Shown here piece by piece: positions 24,080-35,997 of a stretch of 64,000 nt of DNA. Within the stretch, counting starts at the first letter, position 1; each line of letters starts with the position of its first letter. The position numbers were made by a program, and so were the translations under genes. The stretch comes from Irpex lacteus (lineage: Eukaryota > Basidiomycota > Agaricomycetes > Polyporales > Irpicaceae). The DNA lies in NCBI GenBank assembly GCA_001986395.2, contig MQVO02000014.1, positions 372,001-436,000 of the forward strand. Direction: 5' to 3'. The notes under the pieces are model-generated. The model had not been told where the DNA came from, did not search any database, and saw only the letters and a program-made list of their open reading frames with translations.

Positions 24080-25964
24080 ATGGTGGTGAATTTCTCCGAA
24101 AAGTTTGACCTGGCAAAGTTCCAGGAGTGCCTGCAGTACGTCCACGATAGCCTGGACTGGTTGGCGTATGAGACGGCAAACAGGCGTAGGTAAAGAGATG
24201 TTGGAGCCTTCTTCCCATCTATAGATGCTGATATCAACGTTTGAACTAGTACAATGACACTGTTTCCGTCTGATGCGGTAAGGATGATTCACCTCGACGT
24301 CATGTTTCGTGGTTCTCACTACAATTGGAACAATACAGCTCGAACATACAATGAGTACAGTGAAAATACTCCTACAATATAGGCTGTTCTACATGCACAA
24401 TCAGCGTTCGCGAATCAATTGCCTCCCTCCCGAAGTCCTCAGTCGCATCTTCCTACATCTGCAAGATCCCTTTGTTCCCCTCCCCAGCCCGGAGGATATC
24501 GTAGACCCACCTCCAGCTGGCCGATGGCACAGAGTCAATAGTGTTTGTCGTCATTGGCGACAAGTAGCACTTGACACAACGGAGCTTTGGACCACAATTC
24601 GAGTGTGTGGACGTACCATGCAACGATTTGATGAACGCTATTGGTCCTGCCAGTGGTCACCTCTCAGCCTATCGCGATCAGGCGTTTTACCTCTTACGAT
24701 TGACCTCGACACACTCATCAACGAACCACTCGTCAAGAGGGATATATCTCGTCTCGTGGATGAAGCAGATCGTATTCAGGAGCTTCGCTGCACAGGATTC
24801 ATGGATCTTGAGGTCCTCAAGGAGATCCTCTCGACGGCACGACGGCTGAAGACTCTGCTGGTGATACATGGATGGTCTGCAGCAGAAGACAGGGTCCTGA
24901 AGATTTTATCCTGCGAGCTTCCTGAGCTACGGACGCTGTCCGTTGTGATGCAGCCGATTTGGCAAGCCTGGTCATTCCGCAATTTACGGCATCTCTGTTT
25001 TATCAGGCAAAAGTGGGATAGCAACGCTGTTCGTGGCTTTTTTGCCATTTTGCAGGCCAACGTGCATCTAGAGGAGCTCTTACTCTTCGAGATCACTGTT
25101 AGCGAAGAAGCGTTGGACAATACTGCTGAATTCATCAAGCAATCATCACCTCTGCGCGTCCCTCGGCTCAAACGGTTATTCGTCCACGAATGGCACACCG
25201 ATGGGGCTCCCATCTTTGTCTATCCGATGATTACAGTTCTAAGCCAAAGCCTCGAGCTTCCTACCAGCTGCACACGCTTTAACATTTTGATAACAGACAC
25301 GTACGCGACCCGCCTCGACAACTTCGACCGCCGCGAAGCGTTTGCCGCTGTCGAGCGATTATTCATTTCTCCCATGTCCCTGATAGGAACCGATGGTGTA
25401 TCTGCTTGTATCATCCAACGCTGCAAATATGACACACGCATTCTGCGGTCGATTCCGTTGCTTTGTGTCCGAGAGCTGTGGCTGGGGGGATCCAGCGATG
25501 CAGATGGATATCAAGGCACCATGCCTTTCACCCTCAATGCGATCACGGATATGCAGAATGTCGTAAAACTCGTCCTTGTACGAGACGTTTCCTTCTGGAT
25601 CTATTCTATAGGAGATAGCTTTCCCGCGTTGAAGGAGTTGCACATCCTCATGCAATCTCATGGCGACGGTCGAGATATTCTTCGATTTTTGAAGAATAGA
25701 AAACGAAAAGGTCTACAGGTGGATACTTTACGCTTCATAGGGGACCCTAAGACCCAAGCTGGTCAAGCTTTTATGAGCTGGAAACGCAGTTCGTGGAAGT
25801 TTGCGCGTCCAACAGGTCAGGTCATATTCGAGGAGATACGGGGGTACAAAAATGACGAAGAGCTACTGTCAGAAAGGCTGGGATTGCCTGAGAACTGCAA
25901 AAATCCTTTACCAATCAATAACGTGTGGCAGCCATGGAGTCATTATAGTATACTGGACGGATAA
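24080..25964 (+). CDS. F-box protein with divergent leucine-rich repeats
   Basis: Three exons: 24080-24189, a 28-base exon 24250-24277, and 24339-25964, in frame, about 587 aa. The F-box is INCLPPEVLSRIFLHL (residue about 75 on), followed by the WHRVNSVCRHWRQVALDTTELW block typical of Agaricomycete F-box proteins. The rest has loosely spaced leucine repeats (LRTLSVVMQP, LEELLLFEI, VVKLVLVRDV), which would bind the target. Such proteins link substrates to the SCF ubiquitin ligase through Skp1. Hundreds of paralogs occur in mushroom genomes and targets are unknown. The N-terminal two exons are inferred from phase and splice sites; the large exon alone would start at ATG 24351. Confidence 0.82.
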
Positions 25965-26336
25965 TGATCAGTCTGAGTAGTACATGTAAGTACTTTTGGC
26001 TGCAGCTGGTTTAATTCTATCAGAAATACAAGACGTTTGAAGCCTCTGCAGCTCTTTGCAGTCGTGCTGCGAGAGTTACATGAAGCTAATGAAATAACCA
26101 TCTCATCCATCAGTTACGGCCTGCACAAGGCACTCCGTGGGAATTTGATGCGCCATGGCGTTCAGTAGCACCACTAACGCCTGCATCGATTCCGGCCGTC
26201 AGATTACGTTTCCCAAGTGCGAAGGTCATCAACCAGCTCTCTCCGCAACCACCACTATCCCATCTTGTCTCATCAGCCTCTGCAGGACAGTGCGCGAGAC
26301 CATTCAGTTCTTAACATCTTTGCCGACTCTGTAGTC
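25965..26336. other. Intergenic region before CAF16
   Basis: Short plus-strand gap with no supported gene. An open frame runs from 26217 into the next gene, but its first ATG is at 26337. Confidence 0.4.
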
Positions 26337-27551
26337 ATGTCACAGTCATCAGAGATATACGTGAATAACCTCACGTTTTCGCACGTTCCGACTGACCCGC
26401 GCGTCGAACCATCGCTCACAAATATCTCCTTGGCGTTACCGAAGGGCTCACGAACGATTTTGATCGGTGCGAATGGAGGTGAGCGATTTTTACATTGCGT
26501 TAATTGCTACTCGACGTCTTACTCTTACTTAGCTGGAAAGTCCACCTTGCTGCAGATCCTAGCCGGCAAACGGCTCATAAAGGACGCAGAAGTGCTCATC
26601 AAGGAGAAAGACGTGTTTAGGCAGTATCCTGGGGGAGTCGCGTTCCTAGGGACTGAATGGTTTGTCCTGAAATACGAATTGTCTTGTTGTCGAGATCTGA
26701 TATGATGGGTCTGTTCACAGGGCCATGAACCCCGTCGTCAGAGGGGACATCGTCGTCGCCGATTTTCTCAATTCCGTGGGTGGTTACCGCCATAAAGAGC
26801 GCCGCGATATTCTGTTGGATATTCTGGACGTCGATCTAGACTGGCACATGCATGCCATTAGTGACGGAGAGAGGAGGCGTGTACAGCTCGTTATGGGGTT
26901 GATGGGAGAATGGGACGTCCTGCTTCTGGATGAGGTGAGGCTTACATACAAGCCCTTGATTTTGTCCGGTCATTCATGCATCTTCCACCAATCAGGTCAC
27001 TGTTGATCTCGACGTGTTGGTGAGAGACGACCTTCTCACCTTCCTGAAGAGCGATAGCGAGAAACGGGGCGCAACTATTCTTTGTATGATGTCTCCCACA
27101 GCTATACATCTGTATCAGATTGGAATCTAACGTCTTTGGTTCTCACAGATGCCACACATATCTTTGACGGATTGAACAGCTTCCCTACGCACGTAGCACA
27201 CATGCGTTTGGGGGCATTTGTCAAGGAACCAAGCCCCTGGCCATTTGCAGACGCAGCGAGGACGGGACGTGATTCTCAATTGTATAACGTCGCTTTGCAA
27301 TGGTTACGCGACGACCGTGAGCATCGCCGAGAACTGGAGAAGGCTGGCAGAAAGACTCGTGGTGCGAGAAGCGACGAAGTAAGATCCCTTTTGTCTTCTA
27401 ATTACACTAATCTGTGCTATTTTCTCAACATCGTTTCCAGGTACCTGCGGATTCAGAGACCTTTTACAGGAAGTAAGTGTCTCATAGGTCGTCTAGTTGA
27501 CGTATCACTGACATGAGAACCCCACACAACAGATACGATTACAGTCATTGA
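26337..27551 (+). CDS. CAF16: CAF16-type ABC ATPase (CCR4-associated factor 16)
   Basis: A soluble ABC protein with a single ATPase domain. Exon 1 is 26337-26478. Later exons are split at the Walker A motif (GANG then AGKSTLLQILAG), FLGTEW, AMNPVVRGDIVVADFLNSVG, the signature ISDGERRRVQLVMGLM, Walker B WDVLLLDE followed by VTVDLDVLVRDDLLTFL, and the H-loop region ATHIFDGLNSFPTHV. The C-terminus reads SETFYRKYDYSH and stops at 27549-27551. The signature SDGERRRVQ (instead of LSGGQ) and the WAMNPVVRxD segment are specific for CAF16. In yeast this protein associates with the CCR4-NOT complex that controls transcription and mRNA decay. There are no membrane segments. Start chosen as the first ATG that gives the family N-terminus (MSQSSEIYVNNLTFSH). 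Confidence 0.92.
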
Positions 27552-28068
27552 GCGGCACATATCGCAATATTAATAGGCCTGTTGCAAACATCGCCTCCAT
27601 CATTTCACCGAGTTCAACAGCTCGTAAGTTACGTCGACGGATGATATTAGACCGACGCATAAAGCACACACTCAACTGCATAGTACCCGGAACATTCATT
27701 ACTGCACTCGCATTCAACTGTATCCACTACATTCAACTGTCCCTGTATTCTGAATACCATCTGTATCTTACTGTTTTGGACATCGCCGTCGGGCCTAGGT
27801 CGTGTACAAAGGGTTGCAAAGGCGGCCGAAACAGAAAGCCTGATTTTGCAAGCGCCCGAGTGCTAGGGCTATCAGCGCCAATCCGGTGCCCGCTAGACCC
27901 AGACCAGTTGACGACGACGACGTTGATCCCCGCCATTTCGCTCTTCCTCGTCGTTCTCGCCGTGCTGGACATCGCAGGGCCTTTTGTCGACTTCACCTTG
28001 TCTCGTTCTTTCTTCTCAAACCCTCACGTTCCTTGAACCTCACCGACTTTCACTGGTCTCTCGTCGTT
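27552..28068. other. Intergenic region between CAF16 and OPY2
   Basis: About 500 bases with no supported gene; open frames inside are short and lack family features. The right end (27930-28060) is C+T-rich and likely the OPY2 leader. Confidence 0.4.
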
Positions 28069-30174
28069 ATGGATCCCTTCATGCACCATGTCTTTGCTCG
28101 CGACTGTGTCACTTGTCCTTCGCCCCCTCCTTGCAACTGTCAGGCCAACGAGCAGTGTATTTCTACGACTAGGTGTGTTTGAAGCCGTCTGCGTGCGATA
28201 CGATTACTTAACGTCTCCACTAGATCTTGCACTACCTGCGCAGCGAATACCTGTGTCGCGATCAGCAATTCCTCCAATGCCTCGAAGAAGGGAGTAAGCC
28301 CTGGTGCTATCGCAGGCGCAGTCATTGCTGCTGTTGTGTTCATTGCGGTTATCGTCCTTGCACTTCTGTGGTATCGTCGAAGACAACGCCTCCTTCAGCA
28401 ATCCGCCACCGCCGCAGCAGCTGGCGCCAAGCCTGAAACCCCTGCTCGCGCTGAAGATGTGCTCAACCGACCCGACCCACACAATGAGAAGCCAGATGAT
28501 CCCCCTCCGCAAGAATTGCAGTCTGTTAGGATATACGGCGGTGCTTCGAACGCGACAATCAACCTCGACCCCGAGTCCCGTGGAGACTCCATCGCAGCGA
28601 CCAACGGCCATATCGCTCAGCGAATTGCTCCTCGACAATCCGATCCCTTTGCTGATGCCCAGTCCATTCAGAGCGCCTCAACTGGTACACGGTCGAATGT
28701 CATTCCCATCGCGCTCGTTCCACACGGCTCCATGTCCCAGCGGACCTCCGACCAGCCTTCGTCGACGAAAGCCACACAGGGTTCCATCCCTGCGCGACCG
28801 GAGCGCGCCCCCGACGTCGACATCAGCTTGAACCAAAGCAGTGTCTCGAACGAATTGGTGACTCCCACGGGCACCAAGGGCGCGCCCTCCACGGCTTCCG
28901 GTGTTACGGCTAACTTTAGAAACTCGTTCATGACGACAGGCAGTTTCGCCAGCGATCTACTCAACGAGGCACCGGTCATCGTTACACCTACCCGTGGTAC
29001 CGTGAAACAGGTTGTGGGTGTTGTGCGGGCGGAGGTCATCCGTCCTCCGACGACAGCTGGGTCAGGTTCCGTCTACTCCACCGACGAGCAGGGAACGCCG
29101 AAGGCTACGTCTCTCACCAATCGTCCTTCCATCCGCTCGCCTCTTGCTAGGAACGAGGCATTCGGACCTATGCCGTCTATGATGGAAGAACAGGAGCAAG
29201 GAGGTTTGGAAGGCCAGGAACTGTCAGTACGCCATGATCCTTTCGCAGATGAGCATTCTCCCTACCATAGCGACGCCCCCAGTTCTCCTGCACCAGCGCC
29301 CTCTCCAGCTGCTACAAACGCAACGTTTGGCGGTAGTGAGGAGCAGCACTGGGATCCTCAGAGTCCACGCCAGCCATGGAACAAGACCGCAGAGAGGCCC
29401 GCGAGTACATACACCCAGGCAGCATCCGTCATTGATGCAAATATTGGCATGGCCGCTCGTGTACACTTAGGGCTCAACCAACTGTCTCCACAGACGATCA
29501 CTTCAGCATCGATGTTGTCTGCAATGCCACCGTCTAGCGACCTCCCCGTCACTCCTAACAGTGCGCCTCTGAGCACAAAATCGCAATACCGCATGACCAG
29601 TGCAAAGATTGTTTCTCCGTCGACGACTAACACTACAGCAGCTGTACCCTCCCCGCTAGGAGGTGCATTGGAACGTCAGCAAAAGAAGGCATTCGAGAAC
29701 TTGAACCCCAGGATGTCTCAAGCCTCTGTGATGACTACATCCACGCGTGCAGACTCTATCCTCGAGGGCTTCCACTTCGTTCCGCCTTCACCCATCTCTG
29801 ACAGACCGATCCGCACTCCTCCCCGCTCACCACTCGCGCAGCAGACCTTCAACGATACACCTGCAAAGGCTACCAGCGAAGCCACACCGGCTCCACCTGA
29901 GTCGCCCCTCCCTGTCCCTAACCGCAAGATGCTTGGTATGTCGACCGGATCACAGCTGTCGACCATGTCAAATGGTCTTGGCTCGTTCCCCTTCCAGATC
30001 GACTCCGGCACCAGCACGAGCTCGGAAGCTGCAAGCTCACCTCCGTCGAGCTTTACCTCCCTGGGTAGACAGCGTGCAAGTTTGGACACACTCGCTTTGA
30101 CAAGTGACTTGTCAAGCTATCCGTTGGGCTTCGATCGCAACGAAGCTATGGAGCATTATCCCGGAAGACGTTAG
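28069..30174 (+). CDS. OPY2: Opy2-type membrane anchor protein (HOG osmostress pathway)
   Basis: Two exons: 28069-28172 and 28224-30174, giving 684 aa. Residues about 12-46 form an extracellular Cys-rich domain (CVTCPSPPPCNCQ, NEQC, RSCTTCAANTC; eight Cys), matching the Opy2 membrane-anchor domain. A short Ser/Asn-rich linker precedes one membrane helix (AIAGAVIAAVVFIAVIVLAL, about residues 63-85), then RRRQR as the cytosolic stop-transfer. The remaining 590 residues are disordered and Ser/Pro/Thr-rich, with many SP/TP sites. In yeast Opy2 recruits the adaptor Ste50 to the plasma membrane so that the MAPKKK Ste11 can be activated in osmostress. There is no cleaved signal peptide, consistent with an outside-N, inside-C topology. 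Phospho-dependent binding sites in the tail are likely but not proven. Confidence 0.88.
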
Positions 30175-31053
30175 TCCGAACATGGCACTTTCGCCTTCCG
30201 CTTAGTTGCGACGAATATTCACGTGCACCTTACGACCTACCTTTCCTGTTCTTTTTCTCAGGTTCACCGTGACTATATCGATGCCGCTGTATTTCTGCTC
30301 AACGGACAACTGTGGTCTTGTATACAACTGCCCGCTTCTTCGATCCCTCTTAGGTACACTCCTCCTCTGCCGTTATGGTCTCTTCGGACATCGCTGCCCT
30401 TCTCGTTGCGCTAGACATCGGTGCACACCTTTCCTCTTCGACAATCGCCCTACGATACTATCCTGTATCCCTCCGAGCTAACATTGAGCTCATCTCAAAG
30501 TAAACTTTCCGGCCCTTCGTCTTGCAGAACCGGTCCTTTTCGTACCGTCTGTGCCTCCACTCTCCATCATATACTCCGAGCGAGAACTCTCCTCTCCCCT
30601 TCCCCGTGACTTATTCTATAAATTCTAAATATCTTCCAACTACTGTCGCTCTTTGCTTACCCCTTTCAACTTTTTTGCACTTTCCTTTTGTTAGATTAGG
30701 GTTCTGCTTTCGTCTGTTGCTGTGTTTTACTTAGGCACCGTCAGCGTTCTCCCTTCGTCGCTACGTCTCTGTGCGCGTTCTTCTAATCTTTGTTTACCTT
30801 TTGTCGTGTCTCAGGTGCGAAGCCCAGCTTTGCTCACGCTGTATTTATTGTCATCTTACTACTACGTACTCGATATGCAGTGCATGTACCACTGGACGTC
30901 TGAATGCCTTTGTGAGTTGAGTTACGGTATAAACCATTCACTACACTGAGAAGATATATATATCCTTGTTATACGGACGACAGTGATATAGTACTTAGAG
31001 TCTGCTTCATAAGTAGCGTAAATGATAACTCACCTGGCTGCTAGTCAGACCGG
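30175..31053 (+). other. Pyrimidine-rich 3' flank of OPY2 and convergent gap
   Basis: For about 650 bases after the OPY2 stop codon the plus strand is C+T-rich, like the flank at 5559-6370. The stretch up to the BTB gene's stop codon (31054) then becomes AT-rich, with ATATATAT near 30955. No gene is supported. Confidence 0.5.
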
Positions 31054-32214
31054 TTAGTCATCGTCATCCATCGGTCGCCACTCAGGTAATTGGAACCAAA
31101 GTCCGAGACATTTCCAAGTAGAGCGACGACGTCTGTGAATTTTGGCAATGATCTTCTTGCAACACGAAGAGCATAGTGACTCTCCTAAGTCTGACTCGGT
31201 CAAGATGCCTGCAGCGTACTTGTCGAGATCAAGAGGGTCCGGATAGTCCACGAGCTCCCGATCGGACGCTAGAATGAAAGCAATCTGTAGCAGAGCATCT
31301 GCGCACTTGGTCTTGTCCGTGCAACCCTCGCGCATAGCAGGATCGAAGATAGAGTTACATATGAAATCTTTTTGTGAGAAGAGCACCGGAATAGCTTGTA
31401 GGCACGTTATTCCATCGTCGGCCATGGATGTCGATGACAGAAGACTCGAAATGATAGCCCGTCCGTTATTCATTGTGCTCACACTGTGGAGGGTTTGAGA
31501 GAAGGCGTATAAAGCTATAGGGAGGTTGTGTGCGAGATCATCGAATTTGCGAATCTGCTCGATCAGGTGGGCAAGCATAACACATTGGGTGTCCAACCGA
31601 ACTCTGCCGCCAGTATCCTCAAAGACGACACATGCGTTGCTCATGCCTTTGTGTATCGGAACCCATTTGTTTACCGATTCGGAGGGTAGCATAGTTTTGA
31701 TTCTAGCAATTGCCATGTTACGCAAGCTCTCGACGTAGTACTTGTATCCGAGTTCAAGGAGGCCGCAGAGTTCAGTCACCGTCCACGTAGCCCGAGGATT
31801 GGCGTAGTGGCTATGTTCAGCGTCACAGTTATAATAATACTCTCAAGCAACTACGACGATAACATACCTCGTTGTACCTCGGTAGAATGTGTCGATCATC
31901 TTTCTAAACATCTTAGCGTCTTCTCGCAGGTGTATCAAAGGGCATCCGTCCAAGGTCTCAGCGGTGGTCGCTTGAGAGACAGCAAACATGTCGCGAAACA
32001 CATCTGAGTGCATGGATAGCACACTGCGGTGCACGCGAAAGACCGTGTTTTGAACAGCAATCACTACGTTTCCATCGTCCAGATAATACTCTTCATCGCG
32101 TACTAATGTTGGGGAGGGCCTGACTTCCGTATCCTCGGGTGCTGAGCTGGGACTCCCGGGCGAACGGGATCTTGCTCGCTTTCTGGGATTTTCCATAGCA
32201 GTACCACCCTCCAT
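31054..32214 (-). CDS. BTB/POZ domain protein 1
   Basis: Two exons: 31868-32214 and 31054-31810, giving 367 aa. The N-terminal part is polar with a nuclear-signal-like RKRARSRSP. The BTB core follows (YYLDDGNVVIAVQNTVFRVH, then SVLSMHSDVFRDMFAV and MIDTFYRG). The intron falls right after this strand, as in all other BTB genes here. The second exon gives a helical part (LCGLLELGYKYYVESLRNMA) and the family Cys pattern (GCTDKTKC..., CSSCCKKIIAKIHRRR, then WKCLGLWFQLPEW). BTB domains dimerise and often serve as Cullin-3 adaptors. The first ATG of the frame's conserved start is 32212-32214; a second lies six codons on. It is the most divergent of the set, lacking the WC...W before the CxxC. Confidence 0.85.
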
Positions 32215-32896
32215 AGAGATGATGTTATCTGGATGTGCGGTCCGTATGAGATAGCTGTGCTCTCCAGATGCAGAAAGGTAGTGACGTTCAAGTACTGTTC
32301 GCCACAAGTCGTAGTACTTCAGGTCTGCCCCTGGTATGAACACGATCAAATTGAGCCATCGGATCATTAGCAGGCAGTGTTGTACACCGTCAAGCGAGTG
32401 TATTTCAGTCACTTACCTGTTCAAAATTATGAGCTGCTAGCTTCACAACGCGTATGTCAGAGTCAGGATGAACTTGAAGCTAACGCCCGTAATGCTCAAA
32501 GAGCTAGGTACTAGAAACCGGCAATTAAAAGCTTGATGGAGAGTCACGGTGTCGCTAGGTATCGTGTCGTCACTCATAGAAGTGCAGTTGTGAGACGGGC
32601 AATCCGGGATACATTAGAGCAGTCCTTGTCACTGGCAATGCCTCTGCGATTATCACTACTCTACATGCCAAGTATTTACTTGTACGAACCACCGCAAATA
32701 TTGGACAATCTCAACACGCAGAAAGCGAGGGAAATCTATCGTGACATCTGTATACGCACAGTACTAGCACTGCAGCTGAAATAACGACACAGAGCTTGAA
32801 CAATTACGAGTACCTTTGACCCAATACCTTTCCGATGTATCGCCATCAACATTGAAAGTGTACCACATAACAAGGGCCACTCACCATATCGCAGCC
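32215..32896. other. Intergenic region between BTB genes 1 and 2
   Basis: This contains the promoter of BTB gene 1 (minus strand) and the 3' flank of BTB gene 2. The frame of gene 1 continues upstream without stop to about 32412, but no ATG there gives a family-like N-terminus. Nothing else is seen. Confidence 0.4.
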
Positions 32897-34058
32897 TTAC
32901 TGTTGTGGGTCATTTGCTTCGAGCCAATTAGGTTCGTTGAAGATATGACCAAGATCATCCCAAACTCCTTGGCGACGTTTTTCCAGATCCGAGAGGATTT
33001 TCTTGGAGCATGGCTTGCACAACTGTTTCCAATCCCTCTGAGACGAACACCATGTTGCCATATTCTCCAGGGCACAAGGTGGGCTGAGCATGCGACTCTT
33101 CAGCAGATCGTGGGTGAGGCGCAAACGAATGGAATCGCATCGAAGGTAGTTCTCGCATGTCTCTCGAATGTCTGGGTGAGAAAAGACACTGTAAGTGGCG
33201 AGCTGATGTGCGTTCAGTTGGCGTATAGCCTTTCGGCAGGTTTGTTTATCTTGCTGCGCAAGATCCTGACAATCCGGATGAATCTCGTCGTCGTCTTGGT
33301 GAGATAGTTGACAATATGCATAGAAGACCAGTGGTAGCAGGCGCAGCGCCTCGGGCTCTCCGTGTATTCTGAGCACTTCTACGACCTTGGCCAGTTGTGC
33401 CCGCTCACACGAATCAGCGAGCACGACTCTGGCCGAGGCCAGGCGCATTGAATGTGGTTTCCAATTGTGCAGCTTGCAAGGGAATAGAAGTTTGAACCGG
33501 TGGAGAGCATTCTGGCGAATCTGTGGAACGTCGTATTTCTGGCCTATCTCTAGCAACGCACAAACTTTCGGGAGTGAGCATGGCTTGAAAGGATCGAGAA
33601 AATTGCTGCAGACTTGAGAGTCAGTAATCCCTACATAGAGATGCATACGATGCTCACTGAGCTTACCTGTCTAAGCCACGATACATGACCTCCAGCATCC
33701 ACCGAATCACCCGTGGGTTGTCTTGCAGTCGTACAAGCGGGCACTCGTCCTCCATCTCAGTATCAGTCGGCTCAGGCTGGGGGACGGTAAACATGTCTCG
33801 AAGGACGACGGAATGACAGGATAACACGCTGCGATGTACACGGAAAAGTTCCAAACCCGCCAATATGACAATGTTTCCATCTTCGAAGTAGTATTTCTCG
33901 TCACGATGCCACTCTGGGAGATCGTCACTGGCTTCTGTGAGGGGACTTGGAGAGTGAAACGGCAAGTCCTGGTCGGTGCGGCGTCGCTTTCGTGAGTTCT
34001 CTACGATTTCGAGATCCGCGTCGACCAGGTCAAGAGGAACGACATCGCCGTTATTCAT
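32897..34058 (-). CDS. BTB/POZ domain protein 2
   Basis: Two exons: 33667-34058 and 32897-33605, giving 366 aa. After an acidic N-terminus with SRKRRRTDQD comes the BTB core (YYFEDGNIVILAGLELFRVH, then SVLSCHSVVLRDMF, VRLQDNPRVIRWMLEVMYRG). The second exon has CALLEIGQKYDVPQIRQNAL, then the family C-terminal module: ETCENYLRC, ATWCSSQRDWKQLCKPCSKK, and WDDLGHIFNEPNW. It shows all conserved Cys and Trp of the family and appears intact. Start at the first ATG, 34056-34058. It stands head-to-tail with genes 1 and 3, so the group likely grew by tandem duplication. Confidence 0.87.
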
Positions 34059-34572
34059 CGACTATGTCGGTTCTCAATTTTGCGGTGGGTAGTGAACTAC
34101 TGACATGTACTCACTTGTATAGCCCGCGAGTTAGCCCTGAAAATGACTTAGGTTTCCAAGTAGCCCTGTCACGGTTATGAGATTGAGTGTGTAAAAAGAA
34201 ACACCTAAAATGTAAAATCCAGCTTGAAGGAGTCGTAGCCAGGACACAAAATGCATTACTTACGCGAGTGAGATTAGTATTGCTCACTTTCTCACGGTCC
34301 TGAGTCAAACTATTCCGAGGGTATATAGAGGCTGGTTCACGAGCCTAAGTCAAACAGCCGGGCCTCCGTCGATGCATCATCGAATAACTCTATATATATA
34401 CTTTGCAAGGAGGAATGGAACCCCAAAACATCTCAAAAAGAAGAACATCCATCATACTCAGTATCTGGACCTTGTCAGCGACGAGGCCGTATCTCAGGCC
34501 TGCGACCCAGCGAGTGGTATCCAACTTGAATGGGAGAACACAGAGGCTCTGTGACATCGTACCGGTTATCTA
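34059..34572. other. Intergenic region between BTB genes 2 and 3
   Basis: Promoter of BTB gene 2 on the minus strand and 3' flank of gene 3. TATATATATA lies near 34390. No gene is supported. Confidence 0.4.
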
Positions 34573-35706
34573 CTAATCGTCAATAGACACATTGAAAATT
34601 GTCCCCAGGTCGTTCCATACGGCCTGTCTCAGCCTTTGGATCTCAGCCTTGATTTTCATGCAGCAATCCGTGCACGCCTGGCCCCAACTTGCTTGGTTTT
34701 CGCACCAAGGGGTGATGTCGTCCAATGGGCATGGCTGAGATGCGACACCCTGTTGCATGATATCGCGTACGAGCACGAGCAATGCTTCGTTGCACCGGGG
34801 TCTTCTGCACCCGCGATTGGATCCACTGGAAGTCAGAGCGTTGAGAATTTCAAGCTTTCTCGCAAGCAGCTGGGGTATCGCTCGCAGGCATGCAGCCTTA
34901 TCTTGTGGAAATCTGGGATGTGCAACGGTGAGCCCAAATGCGTTCTGCTCCGTAGAGAGTCCCTCAATGGAGAGTTGGCAACACGCGTATAACACCGTAG
35001 GCTTAAGACTTTTTATTTCGGGAAAGTCACGAATAAGGGCCAGGATCACGACCAGTTCGGCCAGTCTTTCGTGGTCGGCGCCTCCACAGCCTAATATCCT
35101 GGCAGACTGGTTACACTCGCTGAATGGCTTCCAGTGTTCCAGAGATGTGTTGGGGAATAGGAGATGCAAGCGTCGCTTGGCTGCGTTCCGTAGATGCTGC
35201 ATTTCATACTTGTGGCCAACCCTGAACATGCGATCAAGTTGTTTGACTGATATTTCGTTGCACATCTTGAGAACGTCACTTTTCGGATCACAATTCAGAG
35301 GTGTTTCTCATGATGTTGATGCCAGAAACATGATCACTCACCTATTCGCACCATTATACATAATTTCCAACATCCATTTTACTTCCAATCCAGTCTCAAG
35401 GACGTAAAGAGTCGGATAACCTGCCCTTGGCCTCCTATCTTCGCAGTGATGTGCTCGAGACGTGACGATGGTTTTGAAATACGGCGAATGAAAAGATAAC
35501 ACGCTTTCGTGAACACGAAACACAACGTTGTCCACGGTAAGAATGTCGACATTTCCGTCGTGAAAGTGGTACTCGTTGCTTGGGTTACGCGACCTTCCGA
35601 ATAGCAGTCGATTAGCACGGAACCCAGACGGTAGTCTGTCCTCAGAACTCTCGTCTGCAGATCTGCGCTCTGGAGTAGTGTCAATGGCTGTCTCTAAGTC
35701 GGCCAT
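34573..35706 (-). CDS. BTB/POZ domain protein 3
   Basis: Two exons: 35342-35706 and 34573-35278, giving 356 aa. BTB core: YHFHDGNVDILTVDNVVFRV, SVLSFHSPYFKTIV, KWMLEIMYNG. The second exon reads MCNEISVKQLDRMFRVGHKY, then the Cys module RGCRRPRC, TPWCENQASWGQACTDCC, and WNDLGTIFNV. By eye it is closest to BTB protein 4 at 59.6 kb: both share RVGHKYEMQHLRNAA/RAGHKYNVQHLRNAA and VLYACCQ. The pair therefore represents an older duplication or a translocation across the 20 kb in between. It starts at ATG 35704-35706 and appears intact. Confidence 0.87.
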
Positions 35707-35997
35707 CTAAATAGAGCGTCAGATACTAGTCGAATCGTATGAGTATTGGTGATTTATGCTTACTGGTAGTAGTGTGTCCAAGCCGTCGTCAGTGCAGTGG
35801 CCAAGTTGCTCGGTGGCACTGGCGTTTAGTTTTACTATGTGCGCACAATGTTTCTTTGTTGTACCATTGACTCGCCTCGAGAGTGCCGGTGCCACAGCAT
35901 ACTTTCCCACGATTTTATTGGTCATCCCAGTCGTACGCGTGCACCATTATGGGACGCAAGAATCGGCAAGATATATGCGCTCATGAGTTTAGTGGGT

